A stretch of DNA of 64,000 nt, taken from NCBI RefSeq assembly GCF_000737785.1, contig NZ_JPRO01000014.1:186001-250000 (forward strand), given 5' to 3'. The position numbers and the translations under genes were made by a program. The DNA comes from Chryseobacterium luteum (GTDB taxonomy: Bacteria; Bacteroidota; Bacteroidia; Flavobacteriales; Weeksellaceae). Shown here piece after piece: positions 52,576 to 60,804 of this stretch (position 1 is its first letter; every line of letters starts with the position of its first letter). A model generated the notes under the pieces. That model did not search any database and was not told the origin of the DNA. It saw nothing but the letters and a program-made list of their open reading frames with translations.

Positions 52576-54156
52576 CTAATCGTGAATATTATTATTCTTA
52601 TTTTTAAGATAAAATAATCCGATGACTAAACAGACTCCAGCGACTCCAATTGGATACCAAAGCCCTTCCAGATACCAGGTTGGATGTCCCGCATCCTTTC
52701 CCTGAGTTACCAGATAAGTTGCCACTGCCGGAAGAAGTCCTCCGAATACTCCGTTTCCGATATGATAAGGTAAAGACATTGAGGTATAACGGATCCTCAC
52801 AGGGAACATTTCGACAAGGAAAGCTGCGATCGGCCCATAAACCATCGTTACAAAAATCACCTGAATGAACACTAAAAAGACCAGATACCATCTTGTATCA
52901 TTGCTTAGCGTAATAGATTTTGTGACTTTTGGCTCTTCCACTTTTCCGTCTTTCATTACAGGACCCGCTGCAGACCAATGTACGATGCTGTCTTTCTTAA
53001 TGAATGTTCCGTCTGTAAATGTAGTTTCTTTATGGAATGTAATTAAGCTGTCCGACGCTATATCTTTGTGGATAGCGGCGGTTCTTGTTTCTTTGATTCC
53101 ATTATTTGCGACGGTTTTAGCTTCGATATTTACACTTTTGTACATGCTGTCGTAAATAGGCCTGTAGGCTAAAATAGCAACCAGCATACCTGCCATCATA
53201 ATTGCTTTTCGTCCTATTTTATCTGATAGCCAGCCGAAAAACACGAAGAACGGTGTACCCATTAATAAGGCGGTCGCCATTAAATAATCAACCTGCATCG
53301 AATCTATATTCATTACTTTTTGCAGGAAACTCATAGCGTAGAACTGTCCCGTATACCAGATAACGCCCTGTCCCATGGCAGCACCAAATAATGCCAGTAA
53401 TACAAATTTGAAATTAAATTTATTTCCGAAACTTTCTTTTAAAGGGTTTTTAGATGTTTTTCCTTCACTTTTAGCCTTTGCAAAAAGCGGAGATTCTTTC
53501 ATGTTTTTTCTGATGAAATAAGATACTCCCACCATTAAAATTGAAATCCAGAACGGAACTCTCCATCCCCAGGAATCAAATTCTTCCGCAGACAACGTGT
53601 TTTTAGTAATTAAAATGACGATTAATGAGATGAAAAGTCCTGCAGTTGCTGTAGTCTGAATCCATGAAGTCCAGTAACCCCTTCTGTGTGGCTGCGCATA
53701 TTCTGCAACATAGGTTGCTGCACCCCCGTATTCTCCTCCCAGGGCCAAACCTTGTAAAAGTCTTAAAATTAAAACTAAAACCGGCGCCATGAATCCGATG
53801 GTTTCGTACCCGGGAATACACCCGATCAGGAAAGTGGAGAATCCCATGATCAAAAGAGTAACGAGAAAGGTGTATTTTCTTCCGATAATGTCGCCTAATC
53901 TTCCGAAGAATAAAGCTCCGAAAGGCCTTACCACAAACCCGGCTGCAAAAGTCGCCAGTGTAGATAAAAATGCTGCGGTAGGATTATCTGCCGGGAAGAA
54001 TTTCGTCGCTAAAACGATTGCTAAACTTCCAAAAATATAAAAGTCATACCATTCTATCAGAGTACCGAGTGATGAGGCGGTGATCACGCTCCAGATGGTG
54101 CGGTTCTTCTGCCGTTCGGTCATATTCTCGTAGTTCTCGTGGTGATTTTCGCTCAT
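52576..54156 (-). CDS. MFS transporter, metabolite:H+ symporter (MHS) family, with large hydrophilic insert
   Basis: 526 residues against about 430 for typical MHS members. TM1 contains SLGTLIEWYDFYIFG and loop 2-3 motif A GRLGDIIGRK; ALGGEYGGAATYVAEYA and MFPVRIRYTSMSLPYHIGNG are MHS signatures. An extra charged, Ser/Thr-rich segment of about 80 residues (about 340-420, encoded near 52895-53135) interrupts the chain just before the late helices. Family substrates are dicarboxylates, proline, betaine or 2-oxoglutarate. The setting suggests a short-chain carboxylate. Confidence 0.92.
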   Translation of the reverse strand: MSENHHENYENMTERQKNRTIWSVITASSLGTLIEWYDFYIFGSLAIVLATKFFPADNPTAAFLSTLATFAAGFVVRPFGALFFGRLGDIIGRKYTFLVTLLIMGFSTFLIGCIPGYETIGFMAPVLVLILRLLQGLALGGEYGGAATYVAEYAQPHRRGYWTSWIQTTATAGLFISLIVILITKNTLSAEEFDSWGWRVPFWISILMVGVSYFIRKNMKESPLFAKAKSEGKTSKNPLKESFGNKFNFKFVLLALFGAAMGQGVIWYTGQFYAMSFLQKVMNIDSMQVDYLMATALLMGTPFFVFFGWLSDKIGRKAIMMAGMLVAILAYRPIYDSMYKSVNIEAKTVANNGIKETRTAAIHKDIASDSLITFHKETTFTDGTFIKKDSIVHWSAAGPVMKDGKVEEPKVTKSITLSNDTRWYLVFLVFIQVIFVTMVYGPIAAFLVEMFPVRIRYTSMSLPYHIGNGVFGGLLPAVATYLVTQGKDAGHPTWYLEGLWYPIGVAGVCLVIGLFYLKNKNNNIHD

Positions 54157-54206
54157 GTTGATTGATTTTGATGTTAAAAAATTAAGATATTGAGTTCATC
54201 CTGAGT

Positions 54207-55586
54207 TTAAAGGTAAATCTGAAACTGTACAATGAATTCGCCTTTTGAAGAAGGGCTTTCCGTAGGGCTGGTATACACAGGTCTTGTGGAATATTGTGTG
54301 GTGATCTTTGCATGATGCCCGTCTATAAACCAGTTGGCGCCTACATCAAACTGTGAAGACGGCTTATCCAATGCTTCAAAGCTTTTATGGGTATATGCCG
54401 CGAAAGGCTGTATTCTGATCTTCGGTTTTTCTGACTGGCTGGGAAGAAGCAAGCCTGCCTGGGCATAAACCACATTCCCAGTTCCTATCATTGGTTGAAG
54501 GTTTCCGGGACCTGCAATCGCTTTGTTTCCCGTGAAATTAGGATCAGAGGCTGCAATATTCATTGTTCCCAGATTTCTGATGTAATTAGGACCGAAATTA
54601 TAGTTGTAATATCCGGCATAGGCAGAAACGGCCATTTTATGTTTCGCATTTCCCAAAGGAATATCTGCAAAGGCGTCTACTGCTACAAGTGTGATATCAT
54701 GTTTTTCAATATTGGAATTAACAGATGTTCTGGTCCCGTCTGTCTGATGATAAAAACCTGCACCCACATTGAAAACTTTCTTTGTTCCCAAATACGAACC
54801 CACTTTGAAAGGAAGTGTATTGGATTCTTCATCCAGAAACTGATATTCCACATATCCGGCTTTTGAAAAGCTTGGGTTTCCATTGTTATCCACGGCTGCG
54901 GCTCTTGCAGGATCTGTGACGTTCACCGGAACCAAGTCGGTTGCAAAAGGTTTGTTTAAGCTGAAGCGGTATTCCAGTTTTCCATATTTTCCTTTGGCAA
55001 ACATTCCCAGCTGTCTTGCAAACTGATCGGAATTGTCAATTAACGGCCATGAGAAAATAGGAGAGTCTACAGTAAGGAAATTCAGGGTCGAAGCCATAGT
55101 CATACGGGAAAGTCCCATGTAGTAATGAAGCCCTGCCCCTAAAGATAAACTGAATTTTCCTGCTTCTCCGGGTAAAATAACTGCATACTCATTCCATGCA
55201 TCATGAAAAAATAACTGTGGTTTCTTCCCGTTTCCATACCCTCCTGTCCCTGTAGTGCCTGTTGCCCCACCATTAATGAAGGTCTGGTTATTGATCCCGA
55301 AATGGGCCAGGATCATGTATCTTTTAGAAATTTGTGCGTACATTAAAGCACGTAATCTTCTGTTTCCCAGACTCCACGAATTGTCGGTGGCTTCTCCTGC
55401 AACCATGCTTCCCGGGTTCATCTGGGTATTTCTGAGCCAGAACTGGTCCCATAAAATAAATCTGATGTACTTGTCTCCTTCCGGATTGAGGTTTAATTTT
55501 AATCCGCCTCCGTAATCAGGAGAACCCTGTGAATATAAAGAACTGCTTATTAGGGCTAATCCAATAAATGAAAGTAATTTCTTCAT
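54207..55586 (-). CDS. Outer-membrane porin-like beta-barrel protein
   Basis: 459 residues with a signal peptide (MKKLLSFIGLALISSSLYSQ). The chain is dominated by amphipathic strands (YGKLEYRFSLNKPF, KVGSYLGTKKVFNVGAGFYH) and ends GEFIVQFQIYL with a terminal aromatic-aliphatic strand, as expected for a 16-18-strand barrel. It resembles porins encoded next to carboxylate transporters. First gene of the module, 50 bp before the MHS transporter, so it probably admits the same solute through the outer membrane. Confidence 0.82.
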   Translation of the reverse strand: MKKLLSFIGLALISSSLYSQGSPDYGGGLKLNLNPEGDKYIRFILWDQFWLRNTQMNPGSMVAGEATDNSWSLGNRRLRALMYAQISKRYMILAHFGINNQTFINGGATGTTGTGGYGNGKKPQLFFHDAWNEYAVILPGEAGKFSLSLGAGLHYYMGLSRMTMASTLNFLTVDSPIFSWPLIDNSDQFARQLGMFAKGKYGKLEYRFSLNKPFATDLVPVNVTDPARAAAVDNNGNPSFSKAGYVEYQFLDEESNTLPFKVGSYLGTKKVFNVGAGFYHQTDGTRTSVNSNIEKHDITLVAVDAFADIPLGNAKHKMAVSAYAGYYNYNFGPNYIRNLGTMNIAASDPNFTGNKAIAGPGNLQPMIGTGNVVYAQAGLLLPSQSEKPKIRIQPFAAYTHKSFEALDKPSSQFDVGANWFIDGHHAKITTQYSTRPVYTSPTESPSSKGEFIVQFQIYL

Positions 55587-55719
55587 AAATTATCAATTTT
55601 TGGCGTTGTTTTTTGTGAAAGCCAAATTGTAATTAATAATTTATTTAAAGAAATTTAATATATATTATTGGTAAGTATATAGTTTTTACTTAACTGGTTG
55701 GTTTTTAGTGACGAGTAGT

Positions 55720-55765
55720 GGAGTTTAAAAGTCTGAGTGTTTGAGAGTAAATGAGTTTGGGTAGC
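55720..55765. repeat. CTCAAAC-family tract, minus orientation
   Basis: GAGTGTTTGAGAGTAAATGA and GAGTTT words; the reverse complement resembles 36330-36404. It is part of composite-repeat copy 2. Confidence 0.55.
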
Positions 55766-55770
55766 TGGTA

Positions 55771-55805
55771 GCTGACATTCTCGAAGCAACCACCGCTATT
55801 GTCTG
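55771..55805. repeat. Composite-repeat core, copy 2 (inverted)
   Basis: The reverse complement matches 36208-36242 at 29 of 35 positions. It is followed by a heptad tract and preceded by a CTCAAAC tract, in mirrored order to copy 1. Confidence 0.7.
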
Positions 55806-55870
55806 AAATTTGAAATCTGATGTCTTATGTTTGACATCTTGATTCTTAGCTCTTGATTCTAATATCTTAC
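55801..55870. repeat. Phase-locked heptad tract (10 units, NTYTNNN)
   Basis: Ten consecutive heptads with T-(C/T)-T at positions 2-4: GTCTGAA, ATTTGAA, ATCTGAT, GTCTTAT, GTTTGAC, ATCTTGA, TTCTTAG, CTCTTGA, TTCTAAT, ATCTTAC. It ends exactly where the following minus-strand gene ends. Confidence 0.8.
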
Positions 55871-56287
55871 CTACTTCTTAAACCTTTCCCACTTAATCAA
55901 CATATACTTATCAGCAAATTGGGTAATGATAAGGCCGGAGTTTTTAATGTTTTCTTCCTGAGCAATATATTCAATCAGCTCATTTTGTTTTAAGATTTTA
56001 TAAACAGGATGGAATTCAGAATGGGGCGGTCTTGTGATATTGTATTTCTTGATCCATGAACTGATGGTTACATGAGAAACTCCGATAATCCGCTCTATTT
56101 CACGGAAGCTTAGACCTTCAAGATAGAGTTGTAATGCTTTGGTTACATAGTAGTCATCAATCTGTTTCCCCATTTTTTTAACGGTGAAATAATACTTGCA
56201 GTCTTTGCAGAGGAAACGTTGTTTTTCGTTGATGATTCCGCTTTTTACAATCTCATTACCACCACATTTTGGACACTTATTTTCCAT
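55871..56287 (-). CDS. Zinc-ribbon/HTH DNA-binding protein related to IS1-type InsA
   Basis: 138 residues. N-terminal CPKCGG and CKDCKYYF (CxxC...CxxC zinc ribbon, residues 5-30) followed by a helix-turn-helix (LYLEGLSFREIERIIGVSH, then VTISSWIKKY), as in InsA and transposase N-termini. The last 45 residues are a small helical domain; there is no DDE catalytic domain and no inverted repeats or InsB frame nearby. It is therefore probably a domesticated transposase DNA-binding protein acting as a regulator. It is divergent from the arginine cluster. Confidence 0.8.
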   Translation of the reverse strand: MENKCPKCGGNEIVKSGIINEKQRFLCKDCKYYFTVKKMGKQIDDYYVTKALQLYLEGLSFREIERIIGVSHVTISSWIKKYNITRPPHSEFHPVYKILKQNELIEYIAQEENIKNSGLIITQFADKYMLIKWERFKK

Positions 56288-56297
56288 AGCTATATGT

Positions 56298-56325
56298 TTT
56301 TAGCAAATATATAATAATTTAGCAA
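56298..56325 (-). promoter_or_regulatory. Two direct TTTGCTAAA repeats over the promoter of the zinc-ribbon gene
   Basis: On the minus strand TTTGCTAAA occurs at 56325-56317 and 56306-56298, 19 bp apart. The second copy overlaps a TATATTTG -7 element. The layout suggests an autoregulatory operator. Confidence 0.5.
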
Positions 56326-56393
56326 AATAATAATTCTATATAAAGATAAAATTACCTGTATATTTCATTTAAACAAAAAAAATATCTTTATAA

Positions 56394-56426
56394 TTTGGTT
56401 TTTAAAGTTATTATGCTTTAAATTTG
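56394..56426 (+). promoter_or_regulatory. Promoter of the arginine cluster
   Basis: TTTG (56394-56397) and TAAATTTG (56419-56426), 21 bp apart, match the Bacteroidota -33/-7 consensus; the ATG is 21 bp further on. I see no convincing ArgR box. Confidence 0.6.
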
Positions 56427-56447
56427 CCGGAAAATTCAGATAAATAA

Positions 56448-57053
56448 ATGGAAATAGAAATTTCCTCATGCGAACATCTAATGTATGTGAGTGAAATACA
56501 GCAGGAAATGTATGATTCTGCACAGCGTAGAGGAACGGGGATCGCAAAACGTTCCATCGAATATTTAACGAAAAAGATTTCAGAGGGCAATGCTGTGGTT
56601 GCTACTGAAAATGGCGAATGGGTGGGGTTTTGTTACATTGAGACCTGGTCACACGGCCAGTTTGTAGCAAACTCGGGACTCATTGTATCTCCCAATTACA
56701 GGAACAGGGGAGTAGCCACTTTTATCAAAAATAAAGTTTTCAGGTTATCCAGAGAAAAATATCCCAATGCAAAAGTATTTGGGTTAACCACAGGACTTGC
56801 TGTCATGAAGATCAACAGTGATCTTGGCTATAAGCCGGTGATTTATTCTGAACTGACTCAGGATGAAGAATTTTGGGACGGGTGTAAGAACTGTGTGAAC
56901 TACGAAATTTTAATGAAAAAGGAACGTAAAAACTGTCTGTGTACAGCCATGCTTTTTGTTCCTGAAAAGAATGATAAAGTAAACGGGACTGAAATTCAGC
57001 AGTCCGAAATAGATTGTTACAATGGAGAAAAAGAAAGTCGTCTTAGCGTTTAG
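56448..57053 (+). CDS. GNAT-family acyltransferase, probable N-acylglutamate synthase of the arginine pathway
   Basis: 201 residues. GNAT core: a VGFCYIETW strand, then LIVSPNYRNRGVATFIKNK, the acyl-CoA loop of motif A (R/Q-x-x-G-x-G/A variant), and LGYKPV near the end. A Cys-rich segment (CKNCVN, then CLCTAM) lies at the C-terminus. Leading an arginine operon with no other argA or argJ in view, it most likely acylates glutamate. The gene overlaps argG by 32 bp, implying coupled translation. The role is inference; homology to classical ArgA is limited to the fold. Confidence 0.8.
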   Translation: MEIEISSCEHLMYVSEIQQEMYDSAQRRGTGIAKRSIEYLTKKISEGNAVVATENGEWVGFCYIETWSHGQFVANSGLIVSPNYRNRGVATFIKNKVFRLSREKYPNAKVFGLTTGLAVMKINSDLGYKPVIYSELTQDEEFWDGCKNCVNYEILMKKERKNCLCTAMLFVPEKNDKVNGTEIQQSEIDCYNGEKESRLSV

Positions 57054-58218
57054 CGGAGGTTTGGATACCTCATACTGTGCCAAGTATCTTAGTGAAACAC
57101 TGGGATACGAAGTGTATGCAGTGACTGTAAATACCGGAGGTTTTTCTAAAGAAGAAGAAAAAGAGCTGGAAAAAAAAGCCTTCAATCTTGGGGTGAAGGA
57201 ATACAGGTGCGTGGATGCTCAGGAGGATTACTATAATTCTTGCGTAAAATATCTGATCTTCGGAAATGTGCTGAAAAACAACACTTATCCTTTATCTGTG
57301 AGTGCAGAGCGTACCGTTCAGGCACAGGCAATTGCAAAATATGCCATTGAAAGCGGTGCGGATGCTATTGCTCACGGAAGTACGGGAGCCGGAAACGATC
57401 AGGTTCGTTTCGACTTGATTTTCCAGATAATGTGCCCGGAAGTGGAGATTATCACGCCGATCCGCGATATGAGCCTGTCCCGTGAAGAAGAAATTGAATT
57501 CCTGAAAAGCCACGGCTATGAGAGGGAGTTTCAGAAAGCTCAGTATTCCGTGAATAAAGGACTGTGGGGGACTTCAGTAGGGGGAAAAGAAACATTAACA
57601 TCAAGAAACTACCTTCCTGAAGAAGCTTTTCCATCACAGATTAAAGAAACGCAGCCCTCAGAACTGGAAATTGAGTTTAAAAATGGTGAGGTTGTAGCCG
57701 TAAATGGAGAAAATTTTGAACATTCCGTGTATGCTATTCAGAAAATTGAAGAACAGGCTTCCGCTTACGGAATTGGCCGTGACATCCATGTTGGAGATAC
57801 AATCGTTGGAATCAAAGGAAGAGTAGGATTTGAAGCGGCGGCAGCATCTGTGATCATCAAAGCCCATCATTTATTGGAAAAACATACACTTTCAAAATAT
57901 CAGCAGATGATAAAATCCCAGCTATCCGACTGGTACGGAAACTGGCTTCACGAAGCACTTTTCTTAGATCCGGTGATGAGAAATATTGAATCTTTCTTAA
58001 CGGATTCTCAGGAAACGGTCAGCGGAAAAGTATTTGTAACCCTTTATCCATACAGATTTGTTTTAAACGGAATTGAATCCAGGCACGATCTGATGTCAGA
58101 TAAATTCGGAAGCTACGGCGAAGCAAACAGGGCCTGGACGGCTGAAGATGTGAAAGGCTACACAAAAATTGTAAGCAATTCTTTAAATATATACCATCAG
58201 ATAAATTCAGTGTTTTAA
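57022..58218 (+). CDS. argG: Argininosuccinate synthase
   Basis: 398 residues. PP-loop SGGLDTS (11-17), then AHGSTGAGNDQVRFD and the ITPIRDMSLSREEEIEFL segment, all diagnostic. It joins citrulline and aspartate with ATP in the cytoplasm. The start at 57022 lies inside the GNAT gene. It precedes argC by 61 bp that hold two small hairpins. Confidence 0.97.
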   Translation: MEKKKVVLAFSGGLDTSYCAKYLSETLGYEVYAVTVNTGGFSKEEEKELEKKAFNLGVKEYRCVDAQEDYYNSCVKYLIFGNVLKNNTYPLSVSAERTVQAQAIAKYAIESGADAIAHGSTGAGNDQVRFDLIFQIMCPEVEIITPIRDMSLSREEEIEFLKSHGYEREFQKAQYSVNKGLWGTSVGGKETLTSRNYLPEEAFPSQIKETQPSELEIEFKNGEVVAVNGENFEHSVYAIQKIEEQASAYGIGRDIHVGDTIVGIKGRVGFEAAAASVIIKAHHLLEKHTLSKYQQMIKSQLSDWYGNWLHEALFLDPVMRNIESFLTDSQETVSGKVFVTLYPYRFVLNGIESRHDLMSDKFGSYGEANRAWTAEDVKGYTKIVSNSLNIYHQINSVF

Positions 58219-58222
58219 TGGA

Positions 58223-58267
58223 GAACCCGAAGGGTTCAATAACAATAGCCACAGGCGAAACCTGTGG
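58223..58267. repeat. Two GAA-loop intergenic hairpins between argG and argC
   Basis: GAACCC-GAA-GGGTTC (58223-58237) and CCACAGG-CGAAA-CCTGTGG (58249-58267). There is no T run, so they are not terminators; possibly RNA stability elements. Confidence 0.65.
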
Positions 58268-58279
58268 AAAAGAATAAAA

Positions 58280-59245
58280 ATGAAAAAAAATATTGGAATC
58301 ATTGGAGCCAGCGGTTACACAGGAAGCGAATTGGTGCGTTTATTAGCTTTTCATCCCAATGCAGAATTGAGTTTTTTATATAGTCGTTCCAATTCGGGGA
58401 AAAGGATCTCTGATTTATACCCCGATTTGGCGACGGTTTGTGAAATGGTTTTAACTGATAAAATTGAAGTCGCGGATATTCTTTTTCTATGTCTTCCGCA
58501 CAAAGAAAGTCAGAATTGGCTCAGTCAAAATCCTGTTAATGAGGAAACTTTAGTGATTGATCTCGGAAATGATTTCCGTTTGGATGGAAACTTTGGAAAC
58601 AGAAATTTTATCTACGGACTTCCAGAAATTAATAAAAAAAATCTGGCAAGAGCAAAAAGTATTGCCAATCCGGGATGCTTTGCAACGGCCATTCAGCTCG
58701 CTCTTCTTCCATTGGCAGGAAAAGGTTTGTTGAATGAAGTGTACACAACAGGAATTACAGGTTCAACGGGTGCGGGCCAGTCTTTACAGGCAACAACACA
58801 TTTTACGTGGAGGAACGATAATATTTCAGCATACAAAACTCTGACGCATCAGCATGTAGATGAGATTTTACAGCAGTTAATTTCGTTTAATCATAAAGAT
58901 ATCAGTCTCAATTTCGTTCCGTGGAGGGGTGATTTTGCAAGGGGAATTTTTACAAGTTCGACAGTGAAAACAGATTTAATACTTTCAGATATCATTCAGT
59001 TGTATCAGGATTTTTATGAAGAAGAGCCTTTTGTAAAGGTAAGTGAGCATGCCATTGATTTGAAGCAGGTTGTCAATACCAATCGCTGTGTGATTTATAT
59101 AGAAAAGAGTGGAAATGTAGCAGTTATTCACTCAGCGATTGACAATTTGTTGAAAGGAGCTTCCGGGCAGGCAGTTCAAAACATGAATATAGCGATGGGC
59201 TGGGAAGAGAATTTAGGGCTGAACTTAAAACCTGTAGCATTTTAA
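58280..59245 (+). CDS. argC: N-acetyl-gamma-glutamyl-phosphate reductase
   Basis: 321 residues. NADP-binding GIIGASGYTGSELVRLL at the N-terminus and catalytic Cys 133 in NPGCFATA; GITGSTGAGQS and the late HSAIDNLLKGASGQAVQN are typical. It reduces acylglutamyl phosphate to the semialdehyde. In Bacteroidota the acyl group may be acetyl or succinyl. Middle of the arginine cluster. Confidence 0.96.
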   Translation: MKKNIGIIGASGYTGSELVRLLAFHPNAELSFLYSRSNSGKRISDLYPDLATVCEMVLTDKIEVADILFLCLPHKESQNWLSQNPVNEETLVIDLGNDFRLDGNFGNRNFIYGLPEINKKNLARAKSIANPGCFATAIQLALLPLAGKGLLNEVYTTGITGSTGAGQSLQATTHFTWRNDNISAYKTLTHQHVDEILQQLISFNHKDISLNFVPWRGDFARGIFTSSTVKTDLILSDIIQLYQDFYEEEPFVKVSEHAIDLKQVVNTNRCVIYIEKSGNVAVIHSAIDNLLKGASGQAVQNMNIAMGWEENLGLNLKPVAF

Positions 59246-59531
59246 AAGGTGAATAGCCAATAAAGTGAATGGTCAATAAGTCAATTGTGAATTTTTAAAC
59301 TCAAAGCAAAACCGACCTAGGAAAATGGAGCGTTAAGAAAATTAATTCTATGAACGTTAAGAAAATTCTACTGTTTGAAGCGCGAGACAAATATTAAGTC
59401 GAAAAACAAATGCCGAATTCGCGCAAGTTTTAGAATTTTTAGAGAATAGAAATAATTTTTAGCGGAATTTTCCAGTCTTGAACTTTTGTTTCTTTTGTTT
59501 CAAGACAAAAGAAATTAATTAAAACAAAAAA
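59246..59531. other. argC-argD spacer with alternative hairpins, dispersed-repeat-like
   Basis: 286 bp with no coding frame. GTCTTGAA (59475-59482) can pair with TTCAAGAC (59499-59506). Alternatively TTCTTTTGT (59490-59498) pairs with ACAAAAGAA (59505-59513). The two stems exclude each other. The surrounding sequence resembles, from memory, a repeat common in Flavobacteriia. Confidence 0.6.
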
Positions 59532-60671
59532 ATGAATTTATTCAACGTATATCCATTATTCAACATAAATCCGGTAAAAGCCAAAGGTTCATTCCTTTGG
59601 GATGATAAAGGAAAAAAATACCTGGATTTTTACGGAGGTCACGCAGTGATTTCCATCGGACACAATCATCCGCATTATCAAAATAAATTAAAAGAACAGT
59701 TAGAGAAAATTTCTTTCTATTCAAATTCTGTTCAGAACGAATTACAGACTGAACTGGCTGAAAAATTAGGAAAACTTTCAGGATATGAAAATTATAATCT
59801 TTTCCTGTGCAATTCAGGGGCTGAGGCTAACGAGAATGCCTTGAAGCTGGCATCTTTCCATAACGGAAAAAGTAAAGTGCTTTATTTCTCGGGATCATTC
59901 CACGGAAGAACTTCTGCGGCGGTTTCTGTAACTGACAATCCAAAAATTGTTGCTCCTGTCAATTTTTCTGAAAGATTCATCAAATCTGAATGGAATGATA
60001 TCAAACAGTTTGAAGAGGTCTTTGAAACTCAGGGAAGTGAAATTTCATCCGTTATCATTGAAGGAATTCAGGGTGTGGGCGGAATTGTGATCCCGGCAGC
60101 AGAATTCCTGTCCAAAATTAAAGAACTGTGTGAAAAGTACAATGCAGCTCTGATTCTCGATGAAGTTCAGTCAGGATACGGGAGAAGCGGATATTTCTTT
60201 GCCCATCAGGAGTTTGGAATTGAACCGGATATGATCACTACCGCAAAAGGAATGGGGAATGGTTTCCCGATCGGTGGTGTTCTGATTCATCCAAAGTTTC
60301 AGGCAAGCAACGGTTTGCTGGGAACAACATTCGGGGGAAATCATTTGGCCTGTGCTGCGGGAATCGCTGTTCTGGATGTGATGAAGGATGAAAATCTCAC
60401 GGCAAATGCTCAGAAAATGGGTGATTATATTGAAAACGAAATTAAAGATCTTCCACATATCAAATCCATCCGGGGGAAAGGATTAATGATCGGAATAGAG
60501 CTGGATCAGGACTGTTCAGAAGTGAGGAAAAGCTTATTGTATGATCATCACATTTTTACAGGAAATTCCAATGACAAAAGTGTATTGAGGATCCTTCCGG
60601 CTCTTAATATCGGAAAAGAAGAGACCCATCTTTTTGTCGATGCTTTAAAAACAGTACTGGAGGAAATTTAA
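59532..60671 (+). CDS. argD: Acetyl-/succinylornithine aminotransferase
   Basis: 379 residues, class III PLP aminotransferase. FLCNSGAEANENALKLA binds the cofactor phosphate, LILDEVQSGYGRSG holds Asp 210 and TAKGMGNGFPIGG the PLP Lys 239. It converts acylglutamate semialdehyde to acylornithine. The acyl specificity (acetyl or succinyl) is not decidable from sequence alone. Confidence 0.95.
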   Translation: MNLFNVYPLFNINPVKAKGSFLWDDKGKKYLDFYGGHAVISIGHNHPHYQNKLKEQLEKISFYSNSVQNELQTELAEKLGKLSGYENYNLFLCNSGAEANENALKLASFHNGKSKVLYFSGSFHGRTSAAVSVTDNPKIVAPVNFSERFIKSEWNDIKQFEEVFETQGSEISSVIIEGIQGVGGIVIPAAEFLSKIKELCEKYNAALILDEVQSGYGRSGYFFAHQEFGIEPDMITTAKGMGNGFPIGGVLIHPKFQASNGLLGTTFGGNHLACAAGIAVLDVMKDENLTANAQKMGDYIENEIKDLPHIKSIRGKGLMIGIELDQDCSEVRKSLLYDHHIFTGNSNDKSVLRILPALNIGKEETHLFVDALKTVLEEI

Positions 60672-60804
60672 AAATGATTTGGGAAGTTAAAATGATTTTT
60701 TGCTGAGTGAAATGCCATTGCGAACATAACAACAGATTAAAAATCTTAGCCTTCTTTACATTAATAACCTTCACCCACTAATATGTAGAATAAAAAATTA
60801 TCAG

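Noticed and set aside
55871-56287. Active IS1-type insertion sequence
   Set aside because: No catalytic domain, second frame, terminal inverted repeats or target duplication visible.
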